Source: an uncultured Parabacteroides sp.
GTDB taxonomy: Bacteria > Bacteroidota > Bacteroidia > Bacteroidales > Tannerellaceae
Assembly: GCA_934725305.1 (NCBI GenBank)
Contig: CAKVBA010000064.1
Coordinates: 1 to 13,071 of the forward strand
Reading direction: 5' to 3'
DNA length: 13,071 nucleotides
Under the pieces are notes generated by a model, which saw nothing but the letters and a program-made list of their open reading frames with translations, did no database searches and was not told the origin of the DNA. How positions within the stretch are numbered: position 1 is the first letter of the stretch; every line of letters starts with the position of its first letter. Positions 1 through 6,580 of this stretch are shown here, piece by piece. A program made the position numbers and the translations under genes.

Positions 1-4
1 GTAG

Positions 5-1798
5 CAGATAAGAAGTTCTTTCTATTCCGCATTGCTATGCTATATGCGTATCCCCACTAGATTTCTACTGAGCCCTTCTAACCCTCACTTGATGTTGGGC
101 CAGGGCGAATGGATTAAGTCAAAGGTAATGCGTAGCTTGTCTAACTTGGATTTGAGCGTTAAGTTCTCTGATCAGGTTACATTCAAGACAGTGTTCGGTT
201 ATGACTATATCGACACTAAGCACTTTGAATATTGGTCTCCAAACAGTGTGAATGGTGCTGCTATCGGTGGTTTGGGCTCTCGTTACTCATTCGAAAACCG
301 CAACTTGACAAGTTCTTCTACTTTGCGTTATGCAAACACATGGGATGATGTTCATAACTTTGATATCTTAGGTGGTTTCGAGGTAACAGAAGATGAACTG
401 ACAGCAATCTATGCCACAGCCAAACAGTATTCAACTGATAAGTTGCCAGAATTGGGTAACGGTCAGCCTGACGCTGCTTCCAGCGAAGTGTTGGGTTCAG
501 GTATCGTCTCTTATTTGGGTAATGCCAACTACAACTACGACAATAAATACTATCTGTCTGGTAGCTTCCGTCGTGACGGTTCTTCTCGCTTAGGAGCAGA
601 TAGCCGTTGGGCAAACTTCTGGTCAGTGTCAGCTGCATGGCGTGTATCAGGTGAAGGTTTCTTGCAGGATAACGAGTTGTTCTCAGATGTAAAACTTCGT
701 TTCTCTTATGGTACTAACGGTAACTTGCCGGGCGCTTACTATGCAAACCAGGCATTGTATGCTTTCTCTGGCGGTTATGGTCCTTCTCCTGCTATCTATT
801 GGAGCCAGCCGGGTAACCAGAAGTTGGGTTGGGAAAAGTCTAAGAACATGAACGTTGGTTTCGACTGGAACATTTTGAATCGTGTTAACCTGACCGTTGA
901 ATATTATAACAAGACAACTACAGACCTTCTGTTTGAAGTGCCGTCTTCTATCGTAACCGGTTTTACCAGCAATTGGTCTAATTTGGGTAAGTTGCGTAAC
1001 AGCGGTCTTGAAATTGAGGTAAGTTCTCAGAACATCAAGACGGATAACTTCTCTTGGGATACAAACTTTAACTTGACTTATCAGAAGGCAACTATCAAGG
1101 AATTGCCTGACGGTAAAGATATCGAATATGGTGATGGTAACATGTATTTGCACCGTGAAGGTGAATCTATGTACACATATTATCTGCCGGAATGGAAGGG
1201 CGTGAACCCCGAAACAGGTTTGGGTGAATTCTGGAAAGATCCGAATGATCACAGTAAAGGTGTTGTAAACAGTTACAGCGAAGCAGGTAAAGGCGTTGTG
1301 GGTAAAGCTATTCCTGATGTAACAGGTGGTTTGACCAACACATTCAACTATCGTGATTTCGATTTGTCATTCTTGATTACCTATCAGTTCGGTGGTGATA
1401 TCTTTGACTATCCTAACTATTTCTTCCGTCACGATGGTTTGCGTTTAGGTTCATTCAACGTGGACAAGAGTGTTGCCGGCAACTACTGGATGAATCCGGG
1501 TGACAATGCAAAGTATCCGAAACCAATCTATCAGAACCCGTACCGTTCTGACCGATTCTCAAGCCGTACACTTGCCTCTTCAGACAATATCCGTATGCGT
1601 GAGATCACTTTGGGTTATAATGTTCCAGCTTTGAAACATCTTTTCAGTAACCTACGTCTTTATTTCCGCGCAAACAATCCGTTTATGATTTGGGCTAAGA
1701 CAGATGGCATTGATCCTGATGTTCCTCTGAACGGTTATCGTCAGGTTGATACTCCTGTATCAAAGAGCTTTGTTTTTGGTGTAAACATTACATTATAA
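5..1798 (+). CDS. SusC-like TonB-dependent outer-membrane transporter, C-terminal part (5' end missing or broken)
   Basis: This is the C-terminal beta-barrel half of a SusC/RagA-family transporter, which imports glycan oligosaccharides across the outer membrane using TonB energy and is capped by its SusD partner. About 590 codons are open, against roughly 1000 or more in complete family members; the signal peptide, carboxypeptidase-like domain, TonB box and plug are absent. Recognisable barrel features include FRRDGSSRLGADSRW near codons 180-195, RFSYGTNGNLPG, NMNVGFDWN, VEYYNKTT, the late segment SSDNIRMREITLGYN, and the terminal strand SFVFGVNITL ending in an aromatic/aliphatic pattern typical of this family. 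Family-like sequence is convincing from about nt 70 (SPSNPHLML onward). Upstream the frame is closed by TAG at 2-4, so either a frameshift or stop breaks the gene here or the edge sequence is faulty. TTG at 32 and ATG at 44 are unlikely real starts. The stop is 20 bp before the SusD gene, as in a normal susCD operon. Family assignment is firm; substrate is unknown. Confidence 0.9.
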   Translation, partial: QIRSSFYSALLCYMRIPTRFLLSPSNPHLMLGQGEWIKSKVMRSLSNLDLSVKFSDQVTFKTVFGYDYIDTKHFEYWSPNSVNGAAIGGLGSRYSFENRNLTSSSTLRYANTWDDVHNFDILGGFEVTEDELTAIYATAKQYSTDKLPELGNGQPDAASSEVLGSGIVSYLGNANYNYDNKYYLSGSFRRDGSSRLGADSRWANFWSVSAAWRVSGEGFLQDNELFSDVKLRFSYGTNGNLPGAYYANQALYAFSGGYGPSPAIYWSQPGNQKLGWEKSKNMNVGFDWNILNRVNLTVEYYNKTTTDLLFEVPSSIVTGFTSNWSNLGKLRNSGLEIEVSSQNIKTDNFSWDTNFNLTYQKATIKELPDGKDIEYGDGNMYLHREGESMYTYYLPEWKGVNPETGLGEFWKDPNDHSKGVVNSYSEAGKGVVGKAIPDVTGGLTNTFNYRDFDLSFLITYQFGGDIFDYPNYFFRHDGLRLGSFNVDKSVAGNYWMNPGDNAKYPKPIYQNPYRSDRFSSRTLASSDNIRMREITLGYNVPALKHLFSNLRLYFRANNPFMIWAKTDGIDPDVPLNGYRQVDTPVSKSFVFGVNITL

Positions 1799-1818
1799 TT
1801 AATTAAATAGAATACGAT

Positions 1819-3180
1819 ATGAAAAAGATATATTTAATAGGATTGGCTTTTGCTTTGTTTGCCAGCTCTTGTAGTGACGTCTTGGAAAAGACTCCATCTT
1901 CAGAGTTGCCAACCTTGGAAGCTATCTCAACAATTACAGACTTGACAAATGCCGTAAATGGTGTTTATACTAAGCAGGCAACTGATGTAGGTTCGTATGG
2001 TGCTGAGTTTACGCTATATGCTGATTTGAAGGGCTCTGATTTTATGTCAGTCTCAGACGTGAACCATGCTGGTCCGATGTATCGCTATCAGCTGGGTAAG
2101 CATGATGCGTTGCCTTACAACTTCTACTATGTGTTCTATAAGTCTATATCTCGTATCAACAGCGTATTGCAGGCTGCTGAAACTATTGAAGGTTCAGAAA
2201 ACCTGCGTGGTGAACTGTATGGTATGCGTGCTTTGTATCACTTCGATCTGGCTCGTCTGTTTGCTAAGTTGCCGACTTCTGCCAATATGGGCGGTTTAGG
2301 AGTTGTTCTTTCAACAGAAGTGTATCCGACAGACTATGTCGGAGCACGTGCTACTTTGCAGGAAACGTATGATCAGATCTTGAAGGATCTGAATACAGCT
2401 CTTCCTCTGTTGACTAAGGATAAGAATCAGGGTCACATGAACTATTGGGCTGCTTTGGGTATTCGTGCTCGTGCTAATCTGTATCTGGGTAAATGGGCAG
2501 ATGCGTTGGCAGATTGTAGAGAGATCATGAATAACTCTCCTTATAAGCTTTATAGCCGTGATGAATATCTGGGTGTTTGGGATAAAGAGGGAACCAATGA
2601 AGCTATCTTTGAGATTCTGGTAACACCACAATACAATGCTCAGCGTAACTCAATCGGTTACTTTACACATTCTGATGGTTATGGTGAATGTGCAGCAACC
2701 AAGTCGTTTGTAGAAGAGCTGAAGAATCATCCGGGCGATATTCGTACAGAGCTGTTCAAGGAAGAAGGTAGTCCTTATGCAGGTACTTATCCGCAGAAAT
2801 ACAAAGGACGTGATGGTCAGATTTACGTGAATAATCCGAAGATTCTTCGTCTGTCTGAAATCTATCTGATTGCTGCTGAAGCTGCGTTAAAGAGCAACGA
2901 TGCTCCTGCTGCAGTTGATTATATGAATGCATTGCGTCGCAATCGTATCGAAGATTATAAAGATGTTGCTTCTGTAACAATCGATGATATCTTGTTGGAA
3001 AGACGTCTTGAACTCTTCACAGAAGGTCACGGTGCATGGGATGCTTGGCGAAACGGTAAGTCCATCAACAATAACTTTGTTGGTGAAGTGGGTCCTGAAG
3101 ACTATCGTACCATCATTGCTATTCCTATCGACGAAATCACCGTGTCTGGTGGTCTATTGGTACAGAATGAAGGATACTAA
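1819..3180 (+). CDS. SusD/RagB-family glycan-binding outer-membrane lipoprotein
   Basis: SusD proteins sit on the cell surface as a lid on SusC and bind the incoming oligosaccharide. The 453-residue product starts with a lipoprotein signal: Lys-Lys, a hydrophobic stretch, then the lipobox FASSC with the lipidated Cys at residue 18. It is followed by SDVLEKTPSSE, a common SusD mature N terminus. The N-terminal SusD helical motif GMRALYHFDLARLFA lies at about residues 135-149. The C-terminal SusD_RagB domain shows LRLSEIYLIAAEAAL at about 340-355 and LLERRLELFTEGHGAWDAW at about 391-410, both strong family signatures. The length is at the short end for the family (often 480-600). The ATG at 1819 is the only start that keeps the signal peptide. 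It follows the susC-like gene by 20 bp and would be cotranscribed and translated with it. Even if the SusC gene is broken upstream, this gene looks intact. The bound glycan cannot be read from the sequence. Confidence 0.95.
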   Translation: MKKIYLIGLAFALFASSCSDVLEKTPSSELPTLEAISTITDLTNAVNGVYTKQATDVGSYGAEFTLYADLKGSDFMSVSDVNHAGPMYRYQLGKHDALPYNFYYVFYKSISRINSVLQAAETIEGSENLRGELYGMRALYHFDLARLFAKLPTSANMGGLGVVLSTEVYPTDYVGARATLQETYDQILKDLNTALPLLTKDKNQGHMNYWAALGIRARANLYLGKWADALADCREIMNNSPYKLYSRDEYLGVWDKEGTNEAIFEILVTPQYNAQRNSIGYFTHSDGYGECAATKSFVEELKNHPGDIRTELFKEEGSPYAGTYPQKYKGRDGQIYVNNPKILRLSEIYLIAAEAALKSNDAPAAVDYMNALRRNRIEDYKDVASVTIDDILLERRLELFTEGHGAWDAWRNGKSINNNFVGEVGPEDYRTIIAIPIDEITVSGGLLVQNEGY

Positions 3181-3313
3181 TTAATGAACAATCAATAAGG
3201 CGGTATGCCAAAATGGATAGGCGCAAGTGTAGGTATTGAATTCCGAAAGCAGCGTAGCCGATCATAATAGTGACGTCGCCGCCATTCTGTTAACGAAAGT
3301 GATGACTAATTTA

Positions 3314-3354
3314 GGAGGCTGTCTCGTATTGTACGATGCAGCCTTCGCCTTTTT
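3314..3354 (+). terminator. Rho-independent terminator after susCD
   Basis: AGGCTG (3316-3321) pairs with CAGCCT (3339-3344), then TCGTA (3324-3328) pairs with TACGA (3332-3336) around a TTG loop, with one weak step between. Two further pairs (GG with TC, one wobble) extend the base to 3314 and 3346. A CCTTTTTAT tract follows at 3348-3356. It lies about 135 nt after the SusD stop and is the first strong hairpin-plus-U signal, so it is the likely end of the susCD transcript. Confidence 0.75.
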
Positions 3355-3369
3355 ATACACAAATGCGGT
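3352..3369 (+). repeat. 18-bp direct repeat, copy 1
   Basis: TTTATACACAAATGCGGT occurs here and again, perfectly, at 4074-4091, 722 bp apart in the same orientation. This copy runs straight on into CATTAGA, so it carries the CGGTCATTA motif that recurs in this region; copy 2 runs on into GTGTCAG instead. An 18-bp perfect match at this distance is not expected by chance. It may be a duplication or attachment-like scar. Confidence 0.7.
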
Positions 3370-3445
3370 CATTAGATTACGATTCTTGTTGGTGCTTGTT
3401 TGGAGCAGATTGCAATGGCTGCGTTGAAGGTATATTTGTCAGCCA

Positions 3446-3476
3446 CAAAAATACAATAAGTCAACAGGTGGACAAG
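3446..3476 (-). promoter_or_regulatory. Candidate Bacteroidetes-type promoter, leftward, antisense to the susCD tail
   Basis: On the minus strand, TATTTTTG (plus strand 3446-3453) matches the -7 consensus TAnnTTTG exactly. It is preceded by 19 nt and then TTG (plus strand 3473-3475), a three-of-four match to the -33 TTTG box at the usual spacing. Transcription would run toward the end of the SusD gene. No gene lies downstream on that strand, so it would give a noncoding or antisense RNA, or be a chance match in A/T-rich DNA. Confidence 0.3.
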
Positions 3477-3515
3477 AGCCTATTAATCCGGTCAAAAAGG
3501 AGTCGTTTATTCGCG

Positions 3516-3583
3516 GAAATTGGGTAACTACTCCGTTCGGGCGGAGTAGTTATTCCGTCCCAACGGAGTGCCTACCCAATTTC
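3516..3583. repeat. Cruciform-like palindromic element (outer stem with two inner hairpins)
   Basis: An 11-bp outer stem is formed by GAAATTGGGTA (3516-3526) and TACCCAATTTC (3573-3583). Inside are a 9-bp perfect hairpin, ACTACTCCG (3527-3535) with CGGAGTAGT (3542-3550) around TTCGGG, and a second one, TCCGT (3554-3558) with ACGGA (3563-3567) around CCCA. CGGAGT occurs twice (3542-3547 and 3564-3569), so ACTCCG at 3530-3535 could pair with either, giving two alternative folds. This is more ordered than a terminator and resembles a REP/BIME-type palindromic repeat or a structured RNA. Function unknown. Confidence 0.7.
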
Positions 3584-3679
3584 AAAAAAGTCCCTACCCT
3601 TTTTTGAAAAAGTCTATACCCTTTTTCCAAAAACTCTATAGGCTATTGAAAGATAGGCTATAACCCCTTTTTTCAGGGT
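3581..3679. repeat. Degenerate tandem array of A/T-rich hairpins
   Basis: Directly abutting the cruciform are about four degenerate units of 20-25 nt. Unit one is a perfect 10-bp hairpin, TTCAAAAAAG (3581-3590) with CTTTTTTGAA (3599-3608), loop TCCCTACC. Unit two is a 7-bp hairpin, GAAAAAG (3606-3612) with CTTTTTC (3621-3627), loop TCTATACC. Units three and four share ATAGGCTAT as a 9-bp direct repeat (3638-3646, 3653-3661), which is also nearly self-complementary. The first two loops are alike (TCyNTACC), so the units look related by descent. In one direction these could act as terminators, but the repetition is unusual. Confidence 0.55.
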
Positions 3680-3860
3680 GTTTAGTCCGAGACTGATTTG
3701 TCTGTCAAGTCCGACGAAGTTGCCTGTCGCTTCTGCCGGATCCGTTACCGCTTTTAGCAAATAATAATCCGGATAAAAATACAATAACTATCTCTCAGCA
3801 CATATTTGATTCAGAGAGGATAAACTATTCATTTATATAAACAGGTAAGTTGATGTTTAT

Positions 3861-4073
3861 CCCAAATCGGTCATTATACGTGTAATAATTCGTGGTCGAG
3901 TCTGCAATACGTTGACAAAGAGTTGTTTGCAGAACTATTTTTCTAATGGCGGTCATTAGAAAACGCTATTTGCAAAAGGTTTATAATTAAGCAGTTGCAA
4001 AGCCAGCCGCGAAAATGGAAAGAATAAAAATATTCAGCTGTTTTACTTTTTTCGTTCTAATGACCGATTTTGG
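3861..4073. mobile_element. MITE-like non-autonomous element, 213 bp, with terminal inverted repeats
   Basis: The left end CCCAAATCGGTCATTATACG (3861-3880) and the reverse complement of the right end, CCAAAATCGGTCATTAGAACG without its last base shown as exact, agree at nearly all positions; the core AAATCGGTCATTA (3864-3876 with 4058-4070) is a perfect 13-bp inverted repeat. TTTAT lies immediately outside both ends (3856-3860 and 4074-4078), which fits a 5-bp target duplication. There is no coding sequence inside. A third copy of the terminal motif sits at 3950-3960 inside a perfect palindrome. Seen directly: the repeats and flanks. Inferred: mobilisation by a transposase encoded elsewhere. 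TTTAT is low complexity and is also the start of the 18-bp repeat, so the duplication could be coincidental. Confidence 0.45.
3939..3963. repeat. Perfect 10-bp palindrome inside the MITE-like unit
   Basis: TTTTCTAATG (3939-3948) and CATTAGAAAA (3954-3963) form a perfect inverted repeat around GCGGT. TTTGCA and TGCAAA farther out (about 3926-3931 and 3970-3975) could extend it. It reads like two copies of the element's terminal motif placed back to back, which may mark an old junction between two element ends, or an operator-like site. Confidence 0.6.
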
Positions 4074-4091
4074 TTTATACACAAATGCGGT
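4074..4091 (+). repeat. 18-bp direct repeat, copy 2
   Basis: This is the second perfect copy of TTTATACACAAATGCGGT (copy 1 at 3352-3369). It begins exactly where the MITE-like unit ends, and its last eight bases form the left foot of the large hairpin at 4084-4172. Confidence 0.7.
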
Positions 4092-4172
4092 GTGTCAGAC
4101 TCAGTAAACAGCAAGTCGTTGAGGTCGTATTCCGAAAACAACGATGCTGTTTGCTATTGTGCACACCGCATT
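4084..4172. repeat. Large nested hairpin beside the nagA-like stop codon
   Basis: AATGCGGTGTG (4084-4094) pairs with CACACCGCATT (4162-4172), 11 bp perfect. Inside, AAACAGCA (4106-4113) pairs with TGCTGTTT (4145-4152), and TCGTTG (4116-4121) pairs with CAACGA (4139-4144), leaving a 2-nt bulge on one side only, a 17-nt apical loop and internal loops of about 11 and 9 nt. It lies 24 nt past the stop of the leftward nagA-like gene, so it could end or protect that transcript, but no U-run follows on the minus strand. The 25 perfect pairs in a fixed nested order suggest selection or an element origin. It resembles folded recombination sites or structured RNAs in shape only. Confidence 0.65.
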
Positions 4173-4196
4173 GTCTATAGATCAATAAGAATTGGG

Positions 4197-5363
4197 TTAA
4201 AAGAGAGTATTCGCTTCAGGTACTAAAATACCTTCGGACCATACAGCACGGATATTTAGCTTTCGGTCAAGTATCACAATGTCTGCATCCTTACCATGTT
4301 GAAGTGTACCTTTACGGTCGGCAACACCCATCAGGCGAGCCGGAGTCTCTGAAGCCATACGGATGGCATCTTCCAAAGGAATCTCGGCCTTCTGAACCAT
4401 TGTCTGTACCAGTGTATCCATTGTAGCGATACTGCCAGCTAAAGAAGAGTGGTCGGCCAATTTGCAAACGCCATCTTCGATGATCAGTCGAGAATCAGCA
4501 GAAGGTTGCTCTGTACTGCCTGCGTATGACAAGGCATCGGTTACCAGACAAGTCTTGTCTGTACCTTTCAGCTTATAGACCAGGCGAAGGATTGTTGCCG
4601 GTAAGTGTTTGCCGTCGGCAATCACCTCAACCGTCATATCGTCTGTCAGGAATACGCTTTCAACCGTACCTTCATATTTATATTCACGGCGTTTGTGGAA
4701 TCCCGGCATTGCATTGTAGAACTGAGCTGCATGCGTAAAACCAGCTTCAAAGGCCGCACGAATCTCGTCATACTCAGCCTCGGTATGTGTGATTGCTGCC
4801 AAGATGCCCTTTTGACGGATATAGCGGACAAAATCATGAGCTCCCGGAAGTTCAGGACTGATGTCCCAGCGTTTGATGCAATGTGTCTGGTCCAAGATTG
4901 CATGATACTCTTCGGCATCAAGTTCTTTCAATGTGTCGGCATATAGGCTTCCGGCCATTTTGGGATTTAAGTACGGACCTTCGATATGTAAACCTAATAC
5001 AGGACTTGCCTTTTCGGTCATCATTTGCTCACACAGTTCGGCTCCCTTCAAGATTGTCTCAGCGGTAGAAGAAGACAGCGTAGGGAAGATGGTAGTAGCG
5101 CCATGTTTCATGTGCGTAGAAACAATGGTGTGGAAAGCCTCATCCGTACATTCCGTGAAGTCATGACCGCCACCGCCATGTACATTCATTGCAACGAATC
5201 CCGGTACAATCCACATGCCTTTGGCATCGATAACCGTAGCGCCGATCACTGCCAAATCGCTATTTGTCACCTCTAAAATTTTACCATCGCTAATCAAGAC
5301 AGAACCATCATCCAGCCAGCCTTGAGGTGTCAAAATATGACCATTAATTATTTGTGTTAGCAT
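4197..5363 (-). CDS. nagA: NagA-family N-acetylglucosamine-6-phosphate deacetylase paralogue with altered metal site
   Basis: NagA is a cytosolic amidohydrolase that removes acetate from GlcNAc-6-P before deamination to fructose-6-P. The product (388 residues, normal length) aligns without gaps to its upstream neighbour; I count about 272 identical positions (70%). Family motifs present are NVHGGGG (60-66), LGLHIEGP with Glu128, the metal His193 in THTEAEY, His253 in DGKH, the catalytic Asp276 in VTDAL, and LAGSIATM (308-315). Two positions differ from the upstream copy at the active site: residue 60 is Asn instead of His in the HxH motif, and residue 214 is Gln (codon CAG) instead of His (CAC), which aligns with the E. 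coli zinc ligand His216. Residue 140 is Leu where the neighbour has Gln. It may therefore be inactive, weakly active, or act on another N-acetyl sugar phosphate. It is second in the tandem pair, 11 bp after the first, so surely cotranscribed. The frame is intact. Confidence 0.88.
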   Translation of the reverse strand: MLTQIINGHILTPQGWLDDGSVLISDGKILEVTNSDLAVIGATVIDAKGMWIVPGFVAMNVHGGGGHDFTECTDEAFHTIVSTHMKHGATTIFPTLSSSTAETILKGAELCEQMMTEKASPVLGLHIEGPYLNPKMAGSLYADTLKELDAEEYHAILDQTHCIKRWDISPELPGAHDFVRYIRQKGILAAITHTEAEYDEIRAAFEAGFTHAAQFYNAMPGFHKRREYKYEGTVESVFLTDDMTVEVIADGKHLPATILRLVYKLKGTDKTCLVTDALSYAGSTEQPSADSRLIIEDGVCKLADHSSLAGSIATMDTLVQTMVQKAEIPLEDAIRMASETPARLMGVADRKGTLQHGKDADIVILDRKLNIRAVWSEGILVPEANTLF

Positions 5364-5374
5364 ATGTTTGATTA

Positions 5375-6541
5375 TTAAAACAGTTTGTTTGTTCCTTCTA
5401 CCAATTTACCCATCGCCCAGACGGCTCTTACATTCAGCTCTTTGTCCAGAATCATGATATCTGCATCTTTGCCACGCTGAAGTGTACCTTTGCGGTCGGC
5501 AACACCCATCAGGCGGGCCGGAGTTTCTGAAGCCATGCGGATGGCGTCTTCCAAAGGAATCTCTGCTTTCTGAACCATTGTGCGGATCAGGCGGTCCATG
5601 GTTGCCACGCTACCTGCCAAGGCAGAACGGTCGGCCAACTTACAAACACCGTCTTCGATGATGACACGTGGGTCAAACGCCGTTTGGCTATCACTGGCAG
5701 CACAGGCCAAAGCATCCGTAATCAAGCAGGTGCGTTCAACACCTTTTACCTTGTAAACCAATCGCAAGATAGTGGGCGGTACGTGGATACCGTCTGCAAC
5801 CACCTCAACCGTCATGTCGTCGATCAGATAGATACTTTCTACCGTACCTTCATATTTGTATTCGCGACGTTTGTGGAATCCCGGCATCGCGTTGTAGAAG
5901 TGAGTTGCATGGGTGTAACCGGCTTCATAAGCGGTCAGGATATCTTCGTATTCTGCTTGTGTGTGGCCTACTGCAGCCAATACGCCTTTTGAGGTAATAT
6001 ATTTACCGAACTGCATTGCACCCGGAAGTTCAGGAGCTGCATCCCAGCGTTTGATGCAATGAGTCTCTTCCAGCAGAGGAATGTATTCTTCGGGATCCGG
6101 ATTCTTGATGTTCTCAGGAATCTGACCACCGGCCATCTTCATGTTGAAATAGTGTCCTTCAAGGTGAAGACCTAAAACGGGACTATCCTTTTCTGCCATC
6201 AGCTTTTCGGTAGTTTCGGCTGCTGCGCGGATCATGGGAATGGTTGATGATGACAATGTCGGGAAGATACTGGTTGTACCATGCTGCATGTGGGCTTTGA
6301 TTGCTGTGCGGAAAGCATCTTCTGTGCCCTCCATAAAGTCACGGCCTCCGCCGCCATGAACGTGAATTTCTACACCTCCGGGAACGATGTACATACCTTT
6401 GGCGTCAATTAAGGTAGCACCAACCACGGCAAGGTCGCAATTTGTTACTTCTAATATTTTATTATCACGGATCAAGACGGAACCGTCTTTCAACCATCCT
6501 TGTGGCGTTAGGATTTTACCATTTATGATCTGAGTTAACAT
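5375..6541 (-). CDS. nagA: N-acetylglucosamine-6-phosphate deacetylase, canonical copy
   Basis: This is the first gene of the tandem nagA pair, 388 residues. It carries the expected amidohydrolase set: HVHGGGG with His60 and His62, Glu128 in LGLHLEG, His193 in GHTQAEY, His214 in THATHFYNAM, His253 in DGIH and catalytic Asp276 in LITDAL. From knowledge of the family, Glu128, His193 and His214 correspond to the E. coli zinc ligands, and the HxH pair suggests a second metal as in the Bacillus-type enzymes. It should convert GlcNAc-6-P to GlcN-6-P plus acetate in the cytosol. One oddity is His at 130 where the family, and its own paralogue, have Pro after HLEG. The start at 6541 gives MLTQIINGKILTPQGW, the same N terminus as the paralogue. 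No nagB, transporter or regulator gene adjoins. It lies 142 bp after the ABC-F stop, with its own possible promoter in that gap. Confidence 0.93.
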   Translation of the reverse strand: MLTQIINGKILTPQGWLKDGSVLIRDNKILEVTNCDLAVVGATLIDAKGMYIVPGGVEIHVHGGGGRDFMEGTEDAFRTAIKAHMQHGTTSIFPTLSSSTIPMIRAAAETTEKLMAEKDSPVLGLHLEGHYFNMKMAGGQIPENIKNPDPEEYIPLLEETHCIKRWDAAPELPGAMQFGKYITSKGVLAAVGHTQAEYEDILTAYEAGYTHATHFYNAMPGFHKRREYKYEGTVESIYLIDDMTVEVVADGIHVPPTILRLVYKVKGVERTCLITDALACAASDSQTAFDPRVIIEDGVCKLADRSALAGSVATMDRLIRTMVQKAEIPLEDAIRMASETPARLMGVADRKGTLQRGKDADIMILDKELNVRAVWAMGKLVEGTNKLF

Positions 6542-6580
6542 AACTTGAGTTTTTAACGTTTATATCTTTAAAACCATATG

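Larger units (their letters stand above)
3181..4196. other. 1-kb gene-free region between convergent susCD and nagA units, rich in inverted repeats
   Basis: No open frame here has a recognisable protein, a lipobox or a family motif; the longest (about 60 codons at 3236-3427 and 3336-3527) overlap each other and hairpins, so I treat them as chance. The stretch holds, in order: a terminator, copy one of an 18-bp direct repeat, a cruciform-like palindrome with A/T hairpins, a MITE-like unit, copy two of the 18-bp repeat, and a large nested hairpin beside the nagA-like stop codon. A 13-bp A-rich direct repeat (AAAAATACAATAA) occurs at 3447-3459 and 3775-3787. The 9-mer CGGTCATTA occurs at 3366, 3868 and 3950, and inverted at 4058-4066. 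CCGGAT and ATCCGG bracket about 30 nt near 3737-3772. It could be decayed mobile DNA, a structured RNA, or both. Confidence 0.8.

Noticed and set aside
3236..3527. Two overlapping ORFs of about 63 codons in the intergenic region
   Set aside because: They overlap each other and the terminator, have no start context or recognisable motif, and run through palindromic repeats.
4084..4172. Invertible promoter flanked by 11-bp inverted repeats
   Set aside because: Bacteroidales do use such switches, but the interior is itself paired in register and holds no TAnnTTTG box on either strand, so a folded element fits better.
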